A stretch of DNA of 64,000 nt from Methyloceanibacter methanicus (lineage in GTDB: Bacteria; Pseudomonadota; Alphaproteobacteria; Rhizobiales; Methyloligellaceae): positions 62,001-126,000 of the forward strand of contig NZ_LPWG01000014.1 in NCBI RefSeq assembly GCF_001723285.1. The letters run 5' to 3'. Shown piece by piece: positions 36,996 through 46,739 of this stretch (position 1 is its first letter; every line of letters starts with the position of its first letter). The notes beneath the pieces were generated by a model. It worked only from the letters and a program-made list of their open reading frames with translations. It had not been told where the DNA came from and searched no databases. The position numbers and the translations under genes were made by a program.

Positions 36996-38675
36996 ATGAG
37001 CTCTTTGGCGAACAAGGTACAGGACGTCTTCAACGAACCTGGTTGTGCCAAAAATCAGGGCAAGTCGGATAAGGAACGCAAGAAGGGCTGCACCAAGCAG
37101 CTCCAGCCTGGAGGCGCAGCCGGCGGCTGCGCCTTCGACGGCGCCAAGATCGCGCTTCAGCCCATCACCGATGTCGCGCATTTGGTGCACGGGCCAATCG
37201 CCTGTGAAGGCAATTCGTGGGACAATAGAGGCGCGAAATCGTCCGGTTCGCGCCTCTACCGCACGAGCTTCACGACCGACATCAACGAGACCGACGTGGT
37301 CTTCGGCGGCGAGAAGCATCTCTTCAAATCCATCAAGGAAATTCTCGACAAATACGACCCGCCGGCCGTGTTCGTGTACCAGACCTGCGTGCCTGCCATG
37401 ATCGGCGACGACATTGGCGCGGTCTGCAAGGCGGCGACGGAGAAATTCGGCAAGCCGGTCGTGCCGGTGATCTCGCCGGGCTTTGTCGGACCGAAGAACC
37501 TCGGCAACAAGCTCGCGGGCGAGGCGCTTCTCGATCATGTGATCGGCACCGGAGAGCCGGAATACACGACGCCCTACGACATCAACATCATCGGCGAATA
37601 CAACCTCGCCGGCGAGCTGTGGCAGGTGAAGCCGCTGCTGGACGAGCTCGGCATCCGCATCCTGTCCTGCATTTCGGGCGATGCGAAATATCACGAGGTC
37701 GCCAGCTCGCACCGGGCGAAGGCGGCGATGATGGTCTGCTCTAAGGCGATGATCAACATCGCCCGGAAGATGGAGGAGCGCTACGACATTCCCTTCTTCG
37801 AGGGCTCGTTCTACGGCATCGGCGACATGAGCGACTCGCTGCGCGAGATCGCCCGCCTGCTCATCGAGAAGGGAGCCGATCCCGAACTCATGGACCGCAC
37901 CGAGGCCGTGATCGAACGCGAAGAGGCGCGGGCCTGGGAACGCATCGCGCCCTACAAAGAGCGACTCACAGGCAAGAAAGTTCTTCTCATCACCGGCGGC
38001 GTCAAATCCTGGTCCGTGGTGGCCGCGCTTCAAGAGGCCGGCATGGAACTGGTCGGCACATCCGTGAAGAAGTCCACCAAGGAGGACAAGGACAAGATCA
38101 AGGAGCTCATGGGGCAGGACGCCCACATGATCGAAGACATGACGCCGCGCGAGATGTTCAAGATGCTGAGCGACGCGCAGGCCGACATCATGCTCTCCGG
38201 CGGCCGGTCGCAGTTCATCGCGCTCAAGGCCAAGATGCCCTGGCTCGACATCAACCAGGAGCGCCATCACGCCTTTGCGGGCTACGAGGGCATGGTCGAT
38301 CTCGTCCGCGAGATCGACAAGGCCCTCTCCAATCCGATCTGGGACCAGGTGCGTAAGCCCGCACCCTGGGACGACGGGCAAGAAAGCTGGGAAGCCCGCG
38401 CGCTTGCGGAAGCCGAAGCGGAAGCCGCGGCCATCGCTGCCGACCCTGTGCTCGCCGAGGAGATGCGGCGCTCGACCCAGATCTGCAACTGCAAGACGGT
38501 CGACACCGGCACGATCGAAGACGCCATCAAGGCCGATCACCTGACCACCGTCAAGGAGGTCACGGCCGCCACCAATGCCGGCGGCGGCTGTACCGGCTGT
38601 CACGAGCGGATCGCCGGGATTCTCTCCGCGCTCGCCGCGACCAAAGCCGAGGCGCGTGAGGCAGACCATGGCTGA
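36996..38675 (+). CDS. nifE: FeMo-co scaffold NifE with C-terminal BFD-like 2Fe-2S domain
   Basis: NifE pairs with NifN as the scaffold where NifB-co matures to FeMo-co. The core resembles NifD: GGCAFDGAKIALQPITDVAHLVHGP, ACEGNSWDNRG, and QTCVPAMIGDDI. At 559 residues it exceeds the roughly 475 of classical NifE. The extra C-terminus after WDDGQ has an Ala/Glu helix, then C497-N-C499 and C532-T-G-C535 (QICNCKTV, GGCTGCHERI), the bacterioferritin-associated-ferredoxin pattern also found in the middle domain of NifU. It overlaps nifN by eight bases. Confidence 0.97.
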   Translation: MSSLANKVQDVFNEPGCAKNQGKSDKERKKGCTKQLQPGGAAGGCAFDGAKIALQPITDVAHLVHGPIACEGNSWDNRGAKSSGSRLYRTSFTTDINETDVVFGGEKHLFKSIKEILDKYDPPAVFVYQTCVPAMIGDDIGAVCKAATEKFGKPVVPVISPGFVGPKNLGNKLAGEALLDHVIGTGEPEYTTPYDINIIGEYNLAGELWQVKPLLDELGIRILSCISGDAKYHEVASSHRAKAAMMVCSKAMINIARKMEERYDIPFFEGSFYGIGDMSDSLREIARLLIEKGADPELMDRTEAVIEREEARAWERIAPYKERLTGKKVLLITGGVKSWSVVAALQEAGMELVGTSVKKSTKEDKDKIKELMGQDAHMIEDMTPREMFKMLSDAQADIMLSGGRSQFIALKAKMPWLDINQERHHAFAGYEGMVDLVREIDKALSNPIWDQVRKPAPWDDGQESWEARALAEAEAEAAAIAADPVLAEEMRRSTQICNCKTVDTGTIEDAIKADHLTTVKEVTAATNAGGGCTGCHERIAGILSALAATKAEAREADHG

Positions 38676-40041
38676 GGTTCGCAACTCCAAGAAGGCCTGC
38701 ACGGTCAACGCCCTCAAGATGAGCCAGCCCATCGGCGGCGCGCTCGCCTTCATGGGGCTCAACGGCGCCATGCCGCTGCTGCATGGCAGTCAGGGATGCA
38801 CCTCGTTCGGATTGGTGCTGTTCGTGCGTCACTTCCGCGAGGCCATCCCCATGCAGACCACGGCGATGAGCGAGGTCGCGACCGTGCTGGGCGGGCTCGA
38901 AAACGTGGAACAGGCGATCGTCAACATCGCCAAGCGGGCCAAGCCGGAAGTCATCGGCATTTGCTCCACAGGCGTCACCGAGACCAAGGGCGACGACGTG
39001 GACGGCTACATCAAGCTCATTCGCGACAAGCACCCGGAGCTCGACGACATCGCCATCGTCTATGTCTCGACGCCGGACTTCAAGGACGCGTTTCAGGATG
39101 GCTGGGCGCGCACCGTCACGCGGATCGTCGACGAACTCGTCGAGACCGCGGCGCCCGAGGCACCGCGTACCCAAAAGCGCATCAATGTGCTGCCGGGCTG
39201 CCATTTGACCCCTGGGGACCTCTACGAAATCCGCGACATCGTCGAGTCCTTCGGGTTGGAACCGGTCTTCCTCCCCGACCTGTCCGGGTCCGTCGACGGC
39301 CGTATTCCGGACGAGTTCACGCCGACGACCCTTGGCGGGATTTCCGTCAAGGAGGTCGCAACGCTCGGAACCTCGGCCTGGACGATCGCCGTCGGCGAAC
39401 AGATGCGGGCGGCGGCCGAAGCTCTCGAGAAGAAAGCCGGCGTGCCCTTCACGCTTTACGACCGGCTGACGGGGCTTGCGCCCAACGACGATCTCATTGC
39501 GCTTCTGGCACGCTTGAGCGGCCGGCCCGTGCCGGAGAAATGGCGGCGCCAACGCAGCCAGCTCGTGGACGCCATGCTCGACGGGCACTTCTTCTTCGGC
39601 AACAAGCGGATCGCCATCGGCGCGAGCCCGGACCTGCTTTGGTCCGTGTCATCCTTCTTGACCGAGATGGGCTGCAACATCGAAGCGGCGGTGACGACCA
39701 CCCATGGCCCGCTGCTCGGCCAGATCGAAACGGACGAGGTCCTGATCGGGGATCTCGAAGATCTCGAAGAGCGCGCGGAAGGCTGCGACCTTCTCATCAC
39801 CCATAGCCACGGGCGCCAGGCCGCCGAACGGCTCGGCATTCCTTTCTTCCGCATGGGGCTTCCCATGTTCGATCGTCTCGGTGCCGCCCATCAGACCACG
39901 GTGGGCTACCGCGGCACGCGCGATCTCGTCTTCGAGATCGGCAACATCTTCATAGCCAACGCGCACGAGCCCGATACGGAAACGTGGCGCCAGACCGCAG
40001 AGGTTTCGGATGACACCGGTTCGGCGTTTGCGGCTCATTGA
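38668..40041 (+). CDS. nifN: FeMo-co scaffold subunit NifN
   Basis: 457-residue partner of NifE, NifK-like: KKACTVNALKMSQPIGGALAF, LLHGSQGCTSFGLVLFVRHFRE, GICSTGVTETKGDD and ITHSHGRQAAERL with IPFFRMGLPMFDRLG. ATG 38668 lies inside the nifE end (ATGGCTGA), implying coupled synthesis of the two scaffold subunits. Confidence 0.98.
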   Translation: MAEVRNSKKACTVNALKMSQPIGGALAFMGLNGAMPLLHGSQGCTSFGLVLFVRHFREAIPMQTTAMSEVATVLGGLENVEQAIVNIAKRAKPEVIGICSTGVTETKGDDVDGYIKLIRDKHPELDDIAIVYVSTPDFKDAFQDGWARTVTRIVDELVETAAPEAPRTQKRINVLPGCHLTPGDLYEIRDIVESFGLEPVFLPDLSGSVDGRIPDEFTPTTLGGISVKEVATLGTSAWTIAVGEQMRAAAEALEKKAGVPFTLYDRLTGLAPNDDLIALLARLSGRPVPEKWRRQRSQLVDAMLDGHFFFGNKRIAIGASPDLLWSVSSFLTEMGCNIEAAVTTTHGPLLGQIETDEVLIGDLEDLEERAEGCDLLITHSHGRQAAERLGIPFFRMGLPMFDRLGAAHQTTVGYRGTRDLVFEIGNIFIANAHEPDTETWRQTAEVSDDTGSAFAAH

Positions 40042-40060
40042 GAGGAGGTCGAGACTAGCC

Positions 40061-40498
40061 ATGGAAGCGACGAAAGAGACGGGCACCTTGAAGGTTGCGT
40101 TCTCGACGCAGGATCTGAAGCACGTCGATGCGCATTTCGGTTGGGCCAAGAATATCGCCATCCACGAAATCTCGGCGGACGGCCATCGCTTCATCGAGGC
40201 GATCCAGTTCGACGGCGACCTTCAGGAAGACGGGAACGAGGACAAGCTCCTTCCCAAGATCGAAGCGATCAAGGACTGCGCCATTCTCTATGTCGCCGCG
40301 ATCGGCGGCTCGGGCGCGGCGCGCGTGGTCGCCAACAATATCCACCCGATCAAGGTCACGCAGTCGGAGGAGATCGACATGCTCCTCGACAAGCTGTGCG
40401 GCGTCCTGCAGGGCACGCCGCCGCCTTGGCTGCGCAAGGCGCTGCTCAAGGGCAAGGAACGGACATTCGATTTCGAAGAAGAGGTGCAACATGGCTGA
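40061..40498 (+). CDS. nifX: NifX, FeMo-co precursor carrier
   Basis: 145-residue NifX that binds NifB-co or the VK-cluster during transfer. The family core [27 protein letters not shown] and [24 protein letters not shown] is present. ATG 40061 after AGAGGAGG is preferred over an overlapping upstream ATG at 40010. Confidence 0.95.
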   Translation: MEATKETGTLKVAFSTQDLKHVDAHFGWAKNIAIHEISADGHRFIEAIQFDGDLQEDGNEDKLLPKIEAIKDCAILYVAAIGGSGAARVVANNIHPIKVTQSEEIDMLLDKLCGVLQGTPPPWLRKALLKGKERTFDFEEEVQHG

Positions 40499-40991
40499 AG
40501 CCGCAGAAGCGATTGCCGAGACCGGGGAAGCGGCGGTTCCGCCCGAGCAAACGATCCCGACGGACTCGCCGTTCTTTCAAGAGCTCATCAAGCAATGGCG
40601 CGCGCAGGACACCCATGGCGCCTGGGAGAACAAGACCGACCTCGAACTGCTCGAGCCCTATGTGCTGGACAAGGAGAAGCGCAAGCAGATCCCGATCATG
40701 GGGGACCCGGACCCGGAGACGCTGTGGCGGCTCGAGCTCTACTACAACGCCATCGGGCTCGCCATCGAACGTCAGACCGGAATCATGGTCTCGCCGATGA
40801 TGAAGATGCACCACGAAGGCTTCGGCCGGATGATCCTGGCCGCCGGCCGTCTGATCGTCATCAACAAGCACCTGCGGGACGTGCACCGTTTCGGTTTCCC
40901 GAGCTTCGAGAAGCTTGCATCCGAGGGCGACAAGGCCGTGGCCTCCGCCGTGGAAATGATCGGCAAGTTTCCCGACGTCGCGAACTACTAG
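40491..40991 (+). CDS. NifX-associated nitrogen fixation protein (DUF269)
   Basis: 166-residue DUF269 protein, almost always directly after nif[43 protein letters not shown], and a late [26 protein letters not shown]. Role unknown. It starts inside nifX by the eight-base overlap ATGGCTGA. Confidence 0.95.
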   Translation: MAEAAEAIAETGEAAVPPEQTIPTDSPFFQELIKQWRAQDTHGAWENKTDLELLEPYVLDKEKRKQIPIMGDPDPETLWRLELYYNAIGLAIERQTGIMVSPMMKMHHEGFGRMILAAGRLIVINKHLRDVHRFGFPSFEKLASEGDKAVASAVEMIGKFPDVANY

Positions 40992-41025
40992 GGACCGGTA
41001 ACCCGAAAGGAGAAAGGAATTCGTC

Positions 41026-41232
41026 ATGTCCGACGTCGAGGAACTCAAGGCCAAGATCAAGAAGCTGTCGTCCCGCGCGGTGACGCAGAAGATGAATCTG
41101 CACGACCTCGCCGAGGATCTGCCCATCGATTGGACGAACATCATGTCGGTGGCGCAGCAGGCCTACGACGCCTACGAGGCGCTCGAGGCCGCCCGCAAGG
41201 AGTTGAAAGAGCAGGAGGCGCTCGCCTCGTAG
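41026..41232 (+). CDS. DUF683 / CCE_0567 family protein
   Basis: 68-residue helical protein (ELKAKIKKLSSRAVTQKMNLHDLAEDLP and an Ala/Glu C-terminal helix) always found between the nifX-associated gene and fdxB. Its structure is a helical bundle reported to bind metal in a cyanobacterial member; function unresolved. AAAGGAGAAAGG precedes it. Confidence 0.93.
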   Translation: MSDVEELKAKIKKLSSRAVTQKMNLHDLAEDLPIDWTNIMSVAQQAYDAYEALEAARKELKEQEALAS

Positions 41233-41272
41233 CGGGCGAGGGCGTCGGAAGGCTGAAGGAAAGGGCAAACGA

Positions 41273-41584
41273 ATGTTCACGAGGCGCGACGGCAAGCCCT
41301 GGGAACCGACCTATCTCACGGCGATCAATGCGGAGACCTGCATCGGCTGTGGCCGGTGTCACAAGGTTTGCGGCCGGGATGTGATGAATCTTCAGGGCAT
41401 GACCGAGGACGGCGAGCTTGTCCCCTTCGACCCGGAAGACGATGACGGCGACGACTACGATCGTCTCGTCATGGTGATGGAAAATCCGGGGAACTGCATC
41501 GGCTGCTCCGCGTGTAATCGCGTGTGCCCGAAGGATTGTCAGAGTTTCACTGCCGCAAGCGAGCTTGAGTCCGCGGCGGCCTGA
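41273..41584 (+). CDS. fdxB: Nif-specific ferredoxin III, 4Fe-4S
   Basis: 103-residue ferredoxin with two CxxCxxC sets: ETCIGCGRCHKVCGRD and GNCIGCSACNRVCPKDC. The acidic insertion between them (DPEDDDGDDYD) is longer than in FdxN. FdxB proteins consistently sit before nifQ and are thought to serve FeMo-co assembly or nitrogenase electron supply. Confidence 0.94.
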   Translation: MFTRRDGKPWEPTYLTAINAETCIGCGRCHKVCGRDVMNLQGMTEDGELVPFDPEDDDGDDYDRLVMVMENPGNCIGCSACNRVCPKDCQSFTAASELESAAA

Positions 41585-41595
41585 GGACGAGAAAC

Positions 41596-42312
41596 GTGAC
41601 CAAGCCCGTTATCCTACCCGATGGACTGAACATCTCGGCGGACGGCCCTTGGCCCCCGCTCAAGGGCAAGGACAGCAATGCCGCGGGTCTCGGCATCGCG
41701 ACCTATCGCATGCTGACCCGCCGCGATCCGAGCGATCTGTGGACGGTCGAAGACGAGAGCTTCGATGCGCATGTCTTCGCCTCGATCCTGGCCGTGTCCG
41801 CGACCGAGGAGGGGCAGGTGGCGAGCCAGGCCGGGCTGACCGCATCCGACCTCGACCGCCTGCTCTGGCGCTGGTTCTCCCATGCCGTGCCCTTGGCGCC
41901 AGCCTGGTATCCGGACGGCAAGGTGCAAGACGAAGACGAGATTGCGATGGTGCGGGAGCTTCTGCTCGCCAACAGGTCGAGCGAGGGGGAGACCGGCCGG
42001 CTGCTCGCGCAGATGATTGCGCGGCGCTGCATGGAGCCGAGCCACCTTTGGGAGGATCTCGGTCTGCGCGACCGCGCCGAATTGCTCCGCCTGCTCGAGC
42101 GTCATTTCGCGCCGCTCGCCGCGGGCAATACGCAGAATATGCGCTGGAAGCGCTTCTTCTACCGCAAGCTCTGCGAGGGTGAGGGCTTCACCCTGTGTAG
42201 TACGCCGGTGTGCTCGGACTGCAACGAATTCGATCTCTGCTTTGGCGAGGAGACCGGCGAGAGCCGGCTCGCGGCCGCCCGCCGCGCCGAAGATCTCGGC
42301 GATGCGACATAA
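41596..42312 (+). CDS. nifQ: NifQ, molybdenum donor for FeMo-co
   Basis: 238-residue NifQ, which carries a Mo-Fe-S cluster to NifEN. The diagnostic C-X4-C-X2-C-X5-C is LCSTPVCSDCNEFDLC, preceded by MRWKRFFYRKLCEGEGF. It begins at GTG 41596, eleven bases after the fdxB stop. Confidence 0.94.
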   Translation: MTKPVILPDGLNISADGPWPPLKGKDSNAAGLGIATYRMLTRRDPSDLWTVEDESFDAHVFASILAVSATEEGQVASQAGLTASDLDRLLWRWFSHAVPLAPAWYPDGKVQDEDEIAMVRELLLANRSSEGETGRLLAQMIARRCMEPSHLWEDLGLRDRAELLRLLERHFAPLAAGNTQNMRWKRFFYRKLCEGEGFTLCSTPVCSDCNEFDLCFGEETGESRLAAARRAEDLGDAT

Positions 42313-42336
42313 GAAAGAATCCGAGGGGCGATATTG

Positions 42337-42855
42337 ATGGTGCCACCAGACCTCAAACAGTTCTCTGTCGACGAAACCTCGGCGGAGGAGTCGCGTCCAG
42401 GGGCAGCCTTGCGCGCCGGGCTGTCTGGCTGCCCCTGGCGTGATTATGAGGAGATGTTGCGCGCCGTCAATCTCCGGCCGACCCGGCAGCGCATCGCGCT
42501 CGGCTGGCTGCTGTTCTCCAAGGGCGGGCGTCACATTACTGCCGAGATGCTCCACGACGAAGCCGTGCGCGCGAAGATCCACGTCTCGCTCGCCACGGTT
42601 TACAATACGCTGAACCAGTTCACGGAGGTGGGCCTCCTGCGGCAAGTCGGCGTGGACGGCACCAAGTCCTTTTTCGATACCAATCCGGCGGACCACGACC
42701 ACTTCTTCGTCAGTGGCGAGGGCGCTCTGTTCGACATCCCCCATGGCGAGGTCGAGTTCGGCAAGCTCCCTGTCGCGCCGGATGGATTCGAGATCGACCG
42801 GGTTGACGTGGTGGTGCGCTTGCGCCGGAAGACCGGCGCCTCCGCGAAGTCGTAG
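42337..42855 (+). CDS. irr: Fur-family regulator, Irr-like, with haem regulatory motif
   Basis: 172-residue Fur-fold regulator closest to alphaproteobacterial Irr (iron/haem responsive): LRPTRQRIALGWLLFSKGGRHITAEML recognition region, VSLATVYNTLNQFTEVGLLRQV and DHDHFF in place of a full His cluster. An N-terminal GCPW motif (Cys32) matches the haem regulatory motif of Bradyrhizobium Irr. The extra N-terminus before GCPW is longer than usual. Placed between nifQ and the iscA-nifUSV promoter, it could tie Fe-S and nif gene use to iron status. It may be a nif-dedicated paralogue rather than the main Irr. Confidence 0.85.
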   Translation: MVPPDLKQFSVDETSAEESRPGAALRAGLSGCPWRDYEEMLRAVNLRPTRQRIALGWLLFSKGGRHITAEMLHDEAVRAKIHVSLATVYNTLNQFTEVGLLRQVGVDGTKSFFDTNPADHDHFFVSGEGALFDIPHGEVEFGKLPVAPDGFEIDRVDVVVRLRRKTGASAKS

Positions 42856-42881
42856 CCGGACCGCGTCGCTTATCCGACGCG

Positions 42882-42897
42882 TGTCATGAACCCGACA
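42882..42897 (+). promoter_or_regulatory. NifA upstream activator sequence of iscA-nifUSV
   Basis: TGTCATGAACCCGACA, exact TGT-N10-ACA, 45 bases ahead of the -24 element, closer than usual. Confidence 0.75.
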
Positions 42898-42941
42898 ATC
42901 CGACGCGCTGAAAAATCACGTAGAATCAATGAATTAGAGAC

Positions 42942-42957
42942 TGGCACGGGGATTGCT
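42942..42957 (+). promoter_or_regulatory. Sigma-54 promoter of iscA-nifUSV-cysE-nifW
   Basis: TGGCACGGGGATTGCT is a full consensus match. The following bases CCTTC are shared with the fixA promoter (TTGCTCCTTC), suggesting a conserved initiation region. Confidence 0.93.
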
Positions 42958-43015
42958 CCTTCTATCGTCAAGAGACATGACGTGTGTCTGAAGACATGAC
43001 TTGGAGGTGCCGTCA

Positions 43016-43336
43016 ATGATCAACCTGACCCCGGAAGCCGCGACCGCCGTAAAGGGCGCAATGGAGCGCGCTGGGAAGGTCGGTGCGGGTTTCCGCATCA
43101 TGGTGGAGACCGGTGGCTGCGCCGGCCACAAATATCTCGTGGGTCTCGATACCGAACCTCGCGACGATGATGCCGTATTCGAGTCCTCGGGCGTCAAAGT
43201 CTTTGTCGATCCCGACTCCCAACCGCTCCTCGCGGGCATGACCGTCGGTTTCGTCGACAGCCTGCAAGGGTCCGGGTTCGTGTTCGAGAATCCCAACGCG
43301 GCCTCGCAGTGTTCCTGCGGCAAGTCTTTCGGCTGA
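43016..43336 (+). CDS. IscA/HesB-type Fe-S carrier, second copy (NifIscA)
   Basis: 106-residue A-type carrier. Conserved cysteines lie in ETGGCAGHKYLVGLD and SQCSCGKSFG. It precedes nifU, the normal place for NifIscA, which can accept clusters from NifU. ATG 43016 follows TTGGAGG. Confidence 0.93.
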   Translation: MINLTPEAATAVKGAMERAGKVGAGFRIMVETGGCAGHKYLVGLDTEPRDDDAVFESSGVKVFVDPDSQPLLAGMTVGFVDSLQGSGFVFENPNAASQCSCGKSFG

Positions 43337-43361
43337 CCTTTCGAATCGGCGAGGAGGGCGC

Positions 43362-44390
43362 ATGTGGCAGTGCTCCGATAAAGTTCAGGATCATTTTCTC
43401 AACCCGCGGAACGTCGGTGCGTTGGAGCAGCCGGACGCGGAAGGACAAGCGGGCACGATCGCCTATGGCGATGCGCTGAAGATCGCCATAAAGGTCAATC
43501 GGGACTCGGGCGTCATCACCGATGCGCGTTTCAAGTCTTTCGGGTGTGGCGTCTCGATCGCCGCAGCATCCGCACTCACGGAAATCATCATTGGACGGAC
43601 GATTGACGAGGCGAGCGCCGTCTCGGATGCTGAAATCGTCGATTATCTCGGCGGCTTGCCCGAGGACAAGATGTACTGCGCCGTGCTCGGTCACGAGGCC
43701 CTGCAAACGGCAATCGCGCATTATCGCGGCGAGAACGACGCCGCGGACTCCTCGGAGAGGATCTGCAAGTGCTTCCCCGCGCGCAAAGCCTTTCTCGAAC
43801 GCATTATCCGCACGAACAAGCTGACATCGCCGGGCCAGGTCACGAACTACACCAAGGTCAGCGGCGGGTGCCAGAGCTGCAAGAGACCGATCGAGGAACT
43901 GCTCGCGGCGGTCAATGCGGACATGGTGGAAGAGGGCGTGCTGGATGCAGCGAAGGCCTACCATGCGCCGGTCAAGGCCACGCCCTTCATGCCCGCAAAG
44001 TTCCAGATGAATGGCAACGGCGCACCGCCGAGGCCCAACGGCGTCACGGAGGCGAACGGCAAGAGCATTGGACCCGGCGTGCCACGGCCGAATGCGGCGC
44101 CGTCCGTGGGCGGGGAAGCGCAGCCGACGCCGCAGGGCCTGGCGGCCTTCGCCAAACTCAAGCCCGAGGAACGGATCGAGGTCGTGAGCAAGGCCATCGA
44201 CGAGCTGCGTCCCTACCTCAAGGCCGATGGGGGCGACTGCGAGCTGGTCGAGGTCAAGGAGAACACCGCCTTCGTGAAGCTGTCCGGCGCCTGCATGGGC
44301 TGCCAGATGGCCTCGGTGACATTGTCGGGCGTGCAGCAGCGACTGATCGAGAAGACCGGAATGCCCTTACGCGTGGTGCCCGTGCAATGA
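43362..44390 (+). CDS. nifU: NifU Fe-S scaffold, Cys35 replaced by Tyr
   Basis: 342-residue modular scaffold for nitrogenase Fe-S clusters. Domain order: IscU-like (1-125), BFD-like 2Fe-2S (ICKCF to GGCQSCK), a Pro/Asn-rich linker, and a C-terminal Nfu domain (SGACMGCQMASVTL). In the IscU-like domain, Cys is kept at FGCGVSIA and KMYCAVLG, but the first ligand motif reads IAYGDALK, Tyr35 for the usual Cys. The codon is TAT, one substitution from TGT. It overlaps nifS by ATGA. Confidence 0.95.
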   Translation: MWQCSDKVQDHFLNPRNVGALEQPDAEGQAGTIAYGDALKIAIKVNRDSGVITDARFKSFGCGVSIAAASALTEIIIGRTIDEASAVSDAEIVDYLGGLPEDKMYCAVLGHEALQTAIAHYRGENDAADSSERICKCFPARKAFLERIIRTNKLTSPGQVTNYTKVSGGCQSCKRPIEELLAAVNADMVEEGVLDAAKAYHAPVKATPFMPAKFQMNGNGAPPRPNGVTEANGKSIGPGVPRPNAAPSVGGEAQPTPQGLAAFAKLKPEERIEVVSKAIDELRPYLKADGGDCELVEVKENTAFVKLSGACMGCQMASVTLSGVQQRLIEKTGMPLRVVPVQ

Positions 44391-45576
44391 CCATCTATCT
44401 CGACCACAACGCCACGACCCGCGTCGATCCCGACGTTCTCGAGACCATGCTGCCGTTCTCACCGAGACCTACGGCAATCCGTCCTCGAAGCACGGGCCGG
44501 GCGAGGCGGCCGCGATGGCCGTACAGAAAGCGCGCCGTCAGGTTCAGGCCCTGCTTGGTGCGGACCAGGCGAGCGAGATCATGTTCAATTCCGGCGGCAC
44601 GGAGAGCGTCAACAGCGCGATCATATCCGCCTTGGAGAGCGCGCCGTTGCGACGCGAGATGATCGTCAGCGCGATCGAGCATTCCGCCGTGCGGACGCTG
44701 GCTGATTGGCTCGCCAAGAACAAGGGCATTCGCGTTCACACGATCCCCGTCGACAGGAATGGCCGCATCGATGTCGTCGCCTACAAGGAGGCGTTGTCCG
44801 AGCGGGTGGCGGTCGTGTCCATGATGTGGGCGAACAACGAAACCGGCACGATCCTGCCCGTGGTGGAACTTGCGGAAATGGCCAAGGAGGTCGGCGCGAC
44901 CTTCCATACCGACGCCGTTCAAGCGGTGGGCAAGATTCCGATCGATTTGAAGTCCACCCAGATCGACATGCTCTCCCTGTCGGGTCACAAGCTGCATGCC
45001 CCGAAAGGCATCGGCGCACTCTATTTGCGCAAGGGCTTGCGCTTCCGCCCGCAGATCAAAGGCGGCCATCAGGAACGCGGGCGACGGGCCGGCACCGAGA
45101 ACGTGCCGGGCATCGTAGCGTTGGGGAGGGCCGCCGAACTCGCGGGCGAGCGTATGGCGGACGACGCCGCCTATCTGACGGCGCTCCGGGGTCGGCTCGA
45201 AGCGGGTTTGCGCGAAATTCCCAACGCCAGCATCGTTGCGTTCGAGAACGACCGTCTGCCGAACACGACCAGCGTCGTCTTCGACTATATCGAGAGCGAA
45301 AGCATTCTCCTGTTGCTCGACAAGGAGGGCATCGCCGCTTCGTCCGGCTCCGCCTGTTCGTCGGGCTCGTTCGAACCGTCCCATGTGCTGCAAGCGATGA
45401 ACGTTCCGGAGACGGCGCTGCGCGGGGCGGTCCGGTTCTCGCTGTCGCGCCAAAACACGGAAGCGGAGATCGATCGCGTTCTCGAAGTGCTGCCGGGCAT
45501 CGTTGCGAAGCTCCGGGAGATTTCTCCGTTCGGAGAGGGCGCGGATGCAGCCTCGCAGGAGAACGCCTATGCGTAA
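44387..45576 (+). CDS. nifS: Cysteine desulfurase NifS (5' frameshift)
   Basis: Group I cysteine desulfurase supplying sulfur to NifU. It starts [24 protein letters not shown] and then loses frame near 44458; one C restored (TTCCTCACC) gives [19 protein letters not shown] and joins the remainder. PLP Lys is in [17 protein letters not shown] and the active-site Cys in [17 protein letters not shown]. Without the repair, translation would have to begin at a Met near 44515 and miss the PLP-phosphate loop region. Confidence 0.95.
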
Positions 45577-46732
45577 GCAGTCCACGAGCCCGATCCCCGT
45601 CGTTCTCAACGATACGACCTTGCGCGATGGCGAGCAGGCGCCGGGCGTCGCCTTCAGCCTTGCAGAAAAGCTTGAGATCGCCACCGCGCTCGCCGAGGCC
45701 GGTGTCCCGGAAATCGAAGTCGGCACGCCGGCCATGGGCCGAAAGGAGATTGCCGCCATCCGCGCGGTCGTCGAGGCGGACTTGCCCGCCACGCCCATCG
45801 CGTGGTGCCGCATGAGCTTCGACGACGTTGACGCGGCGCTCGCCGCGGCCGTGCCGATGGTCAATCTGTCGCTTCCCGTCTCCGACATTCAGATCGCCGC
45901 CAAACTTCGGGGCGGACGCCAGGACGCGCTGGACAGGCTCGTGCAGGTCGTGGGCTATGCACGCGAAAACGGATTGGAGGTCGCCGTCGGCGGCGAGGAT
46001 TCGTCCCGCGCCGACCCGTCCTTCCTGATCGAGGTGGTCAAGGCGGCGGAACAGGCCGGCGCACGACGGTTCCGGATTGCCGACACGCTGAGCGTACTGG
46101 AGCCCTTCGCCGCCCATGCCTTGGTTGCGGCGCTGCGCGCCGAAACCGCATTGGAACTCGAAATCCACGCCCATGACGACCTTGGGCTTGCGACAGCCAA
46201 TACGCTGGCGGCGATCAGGGCCGGCGCCACGCATGCCTCGGTCACGGTCATCGGTCTCGGCGAGCGGGCGGGCAATGCACCGCTGGAAGAGGTCGCCGTC
46301 AGCCTCCACCACCTCTATGGCTGCGACACCGCCGTCGACATGACGGCGCTTGGACCCATCGCCTCCCTGGTCTCGGCGGCCGCCGTTCGTCCAATTCCGC
46401 CCAACAAGGCGATCGTCGGCGATCATGTGTTCACCCACGAGTCGGGCATTCATGTGGATGGCCTTCTGAAGGACGCGCGGACCTATCAGTCTCTGGACCC
46501 GGCGACGCTGGGGCGCGCCCACTCCATCGTCTTGGGTAAGCATTCGGGATTTGCGGCGCTTGCGGCGTCCCTTTCGAATCTCAACCTGTCGGCCACGGTA
46601 ATCGAGTTGCGCGCGATCCTGGAGCGCGTGCGCGAGCAGGCGGCCGCGACCAAGAACCCCGTGACCGCCGAGGCCCTCACCGAGATCTGGAAAGAGATCC
46701 ATCGTGAGGCCGTGTTGGAAGTCGCGATGTGA
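45569..46732 (+). CDS. nifV: Homocitrate synthase NifV
   Basis: 387-residue enzyme condensing acetyl-CoA and 2-oxoglutarate to homocitrate, the organic ligand of FeMo-co. DRE-TIM motifs: [29 protein letters not shown], and [16 protein letters not shown] 45569 overlaps the nifS stop by eight bases (ATGCGTAA). Confidence 0.96.
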   Translation: MRKQSTSPIPVVLNDTTLRDGEQAPGVAFSLAEKLEIATALAEAGVPEIEVGTPAMGRKEIAAIRAVVEADLPATPIAWCRMSFDDVDAALAAAVPMVNLSLPVSDIQIAAKLRGGRQDALDRLVQVVGYARENGLEVAVGGEDSSRADPSFLIEVVKAAEQAGARRFRIADTLSVLEPFAAHALVAALRAETALELEIHAHDDLGLATANTLAAIRAGATHASVTVIGLGERAGNAPLEEVAVSLHHLYGCDTAVDMTALGPIASLVSAAAVRPIPPNKAIVGDHVFTHESGIHVDGLLKDARTYQSLDPATLGRAHSIVLGKHSGFAALAASLSNLNLSATVIELRAILERVREQAAATKNPVTAEALTEIWKEIHREAVLEVAM

Positions 46733-46739
46733 GGCAGAC

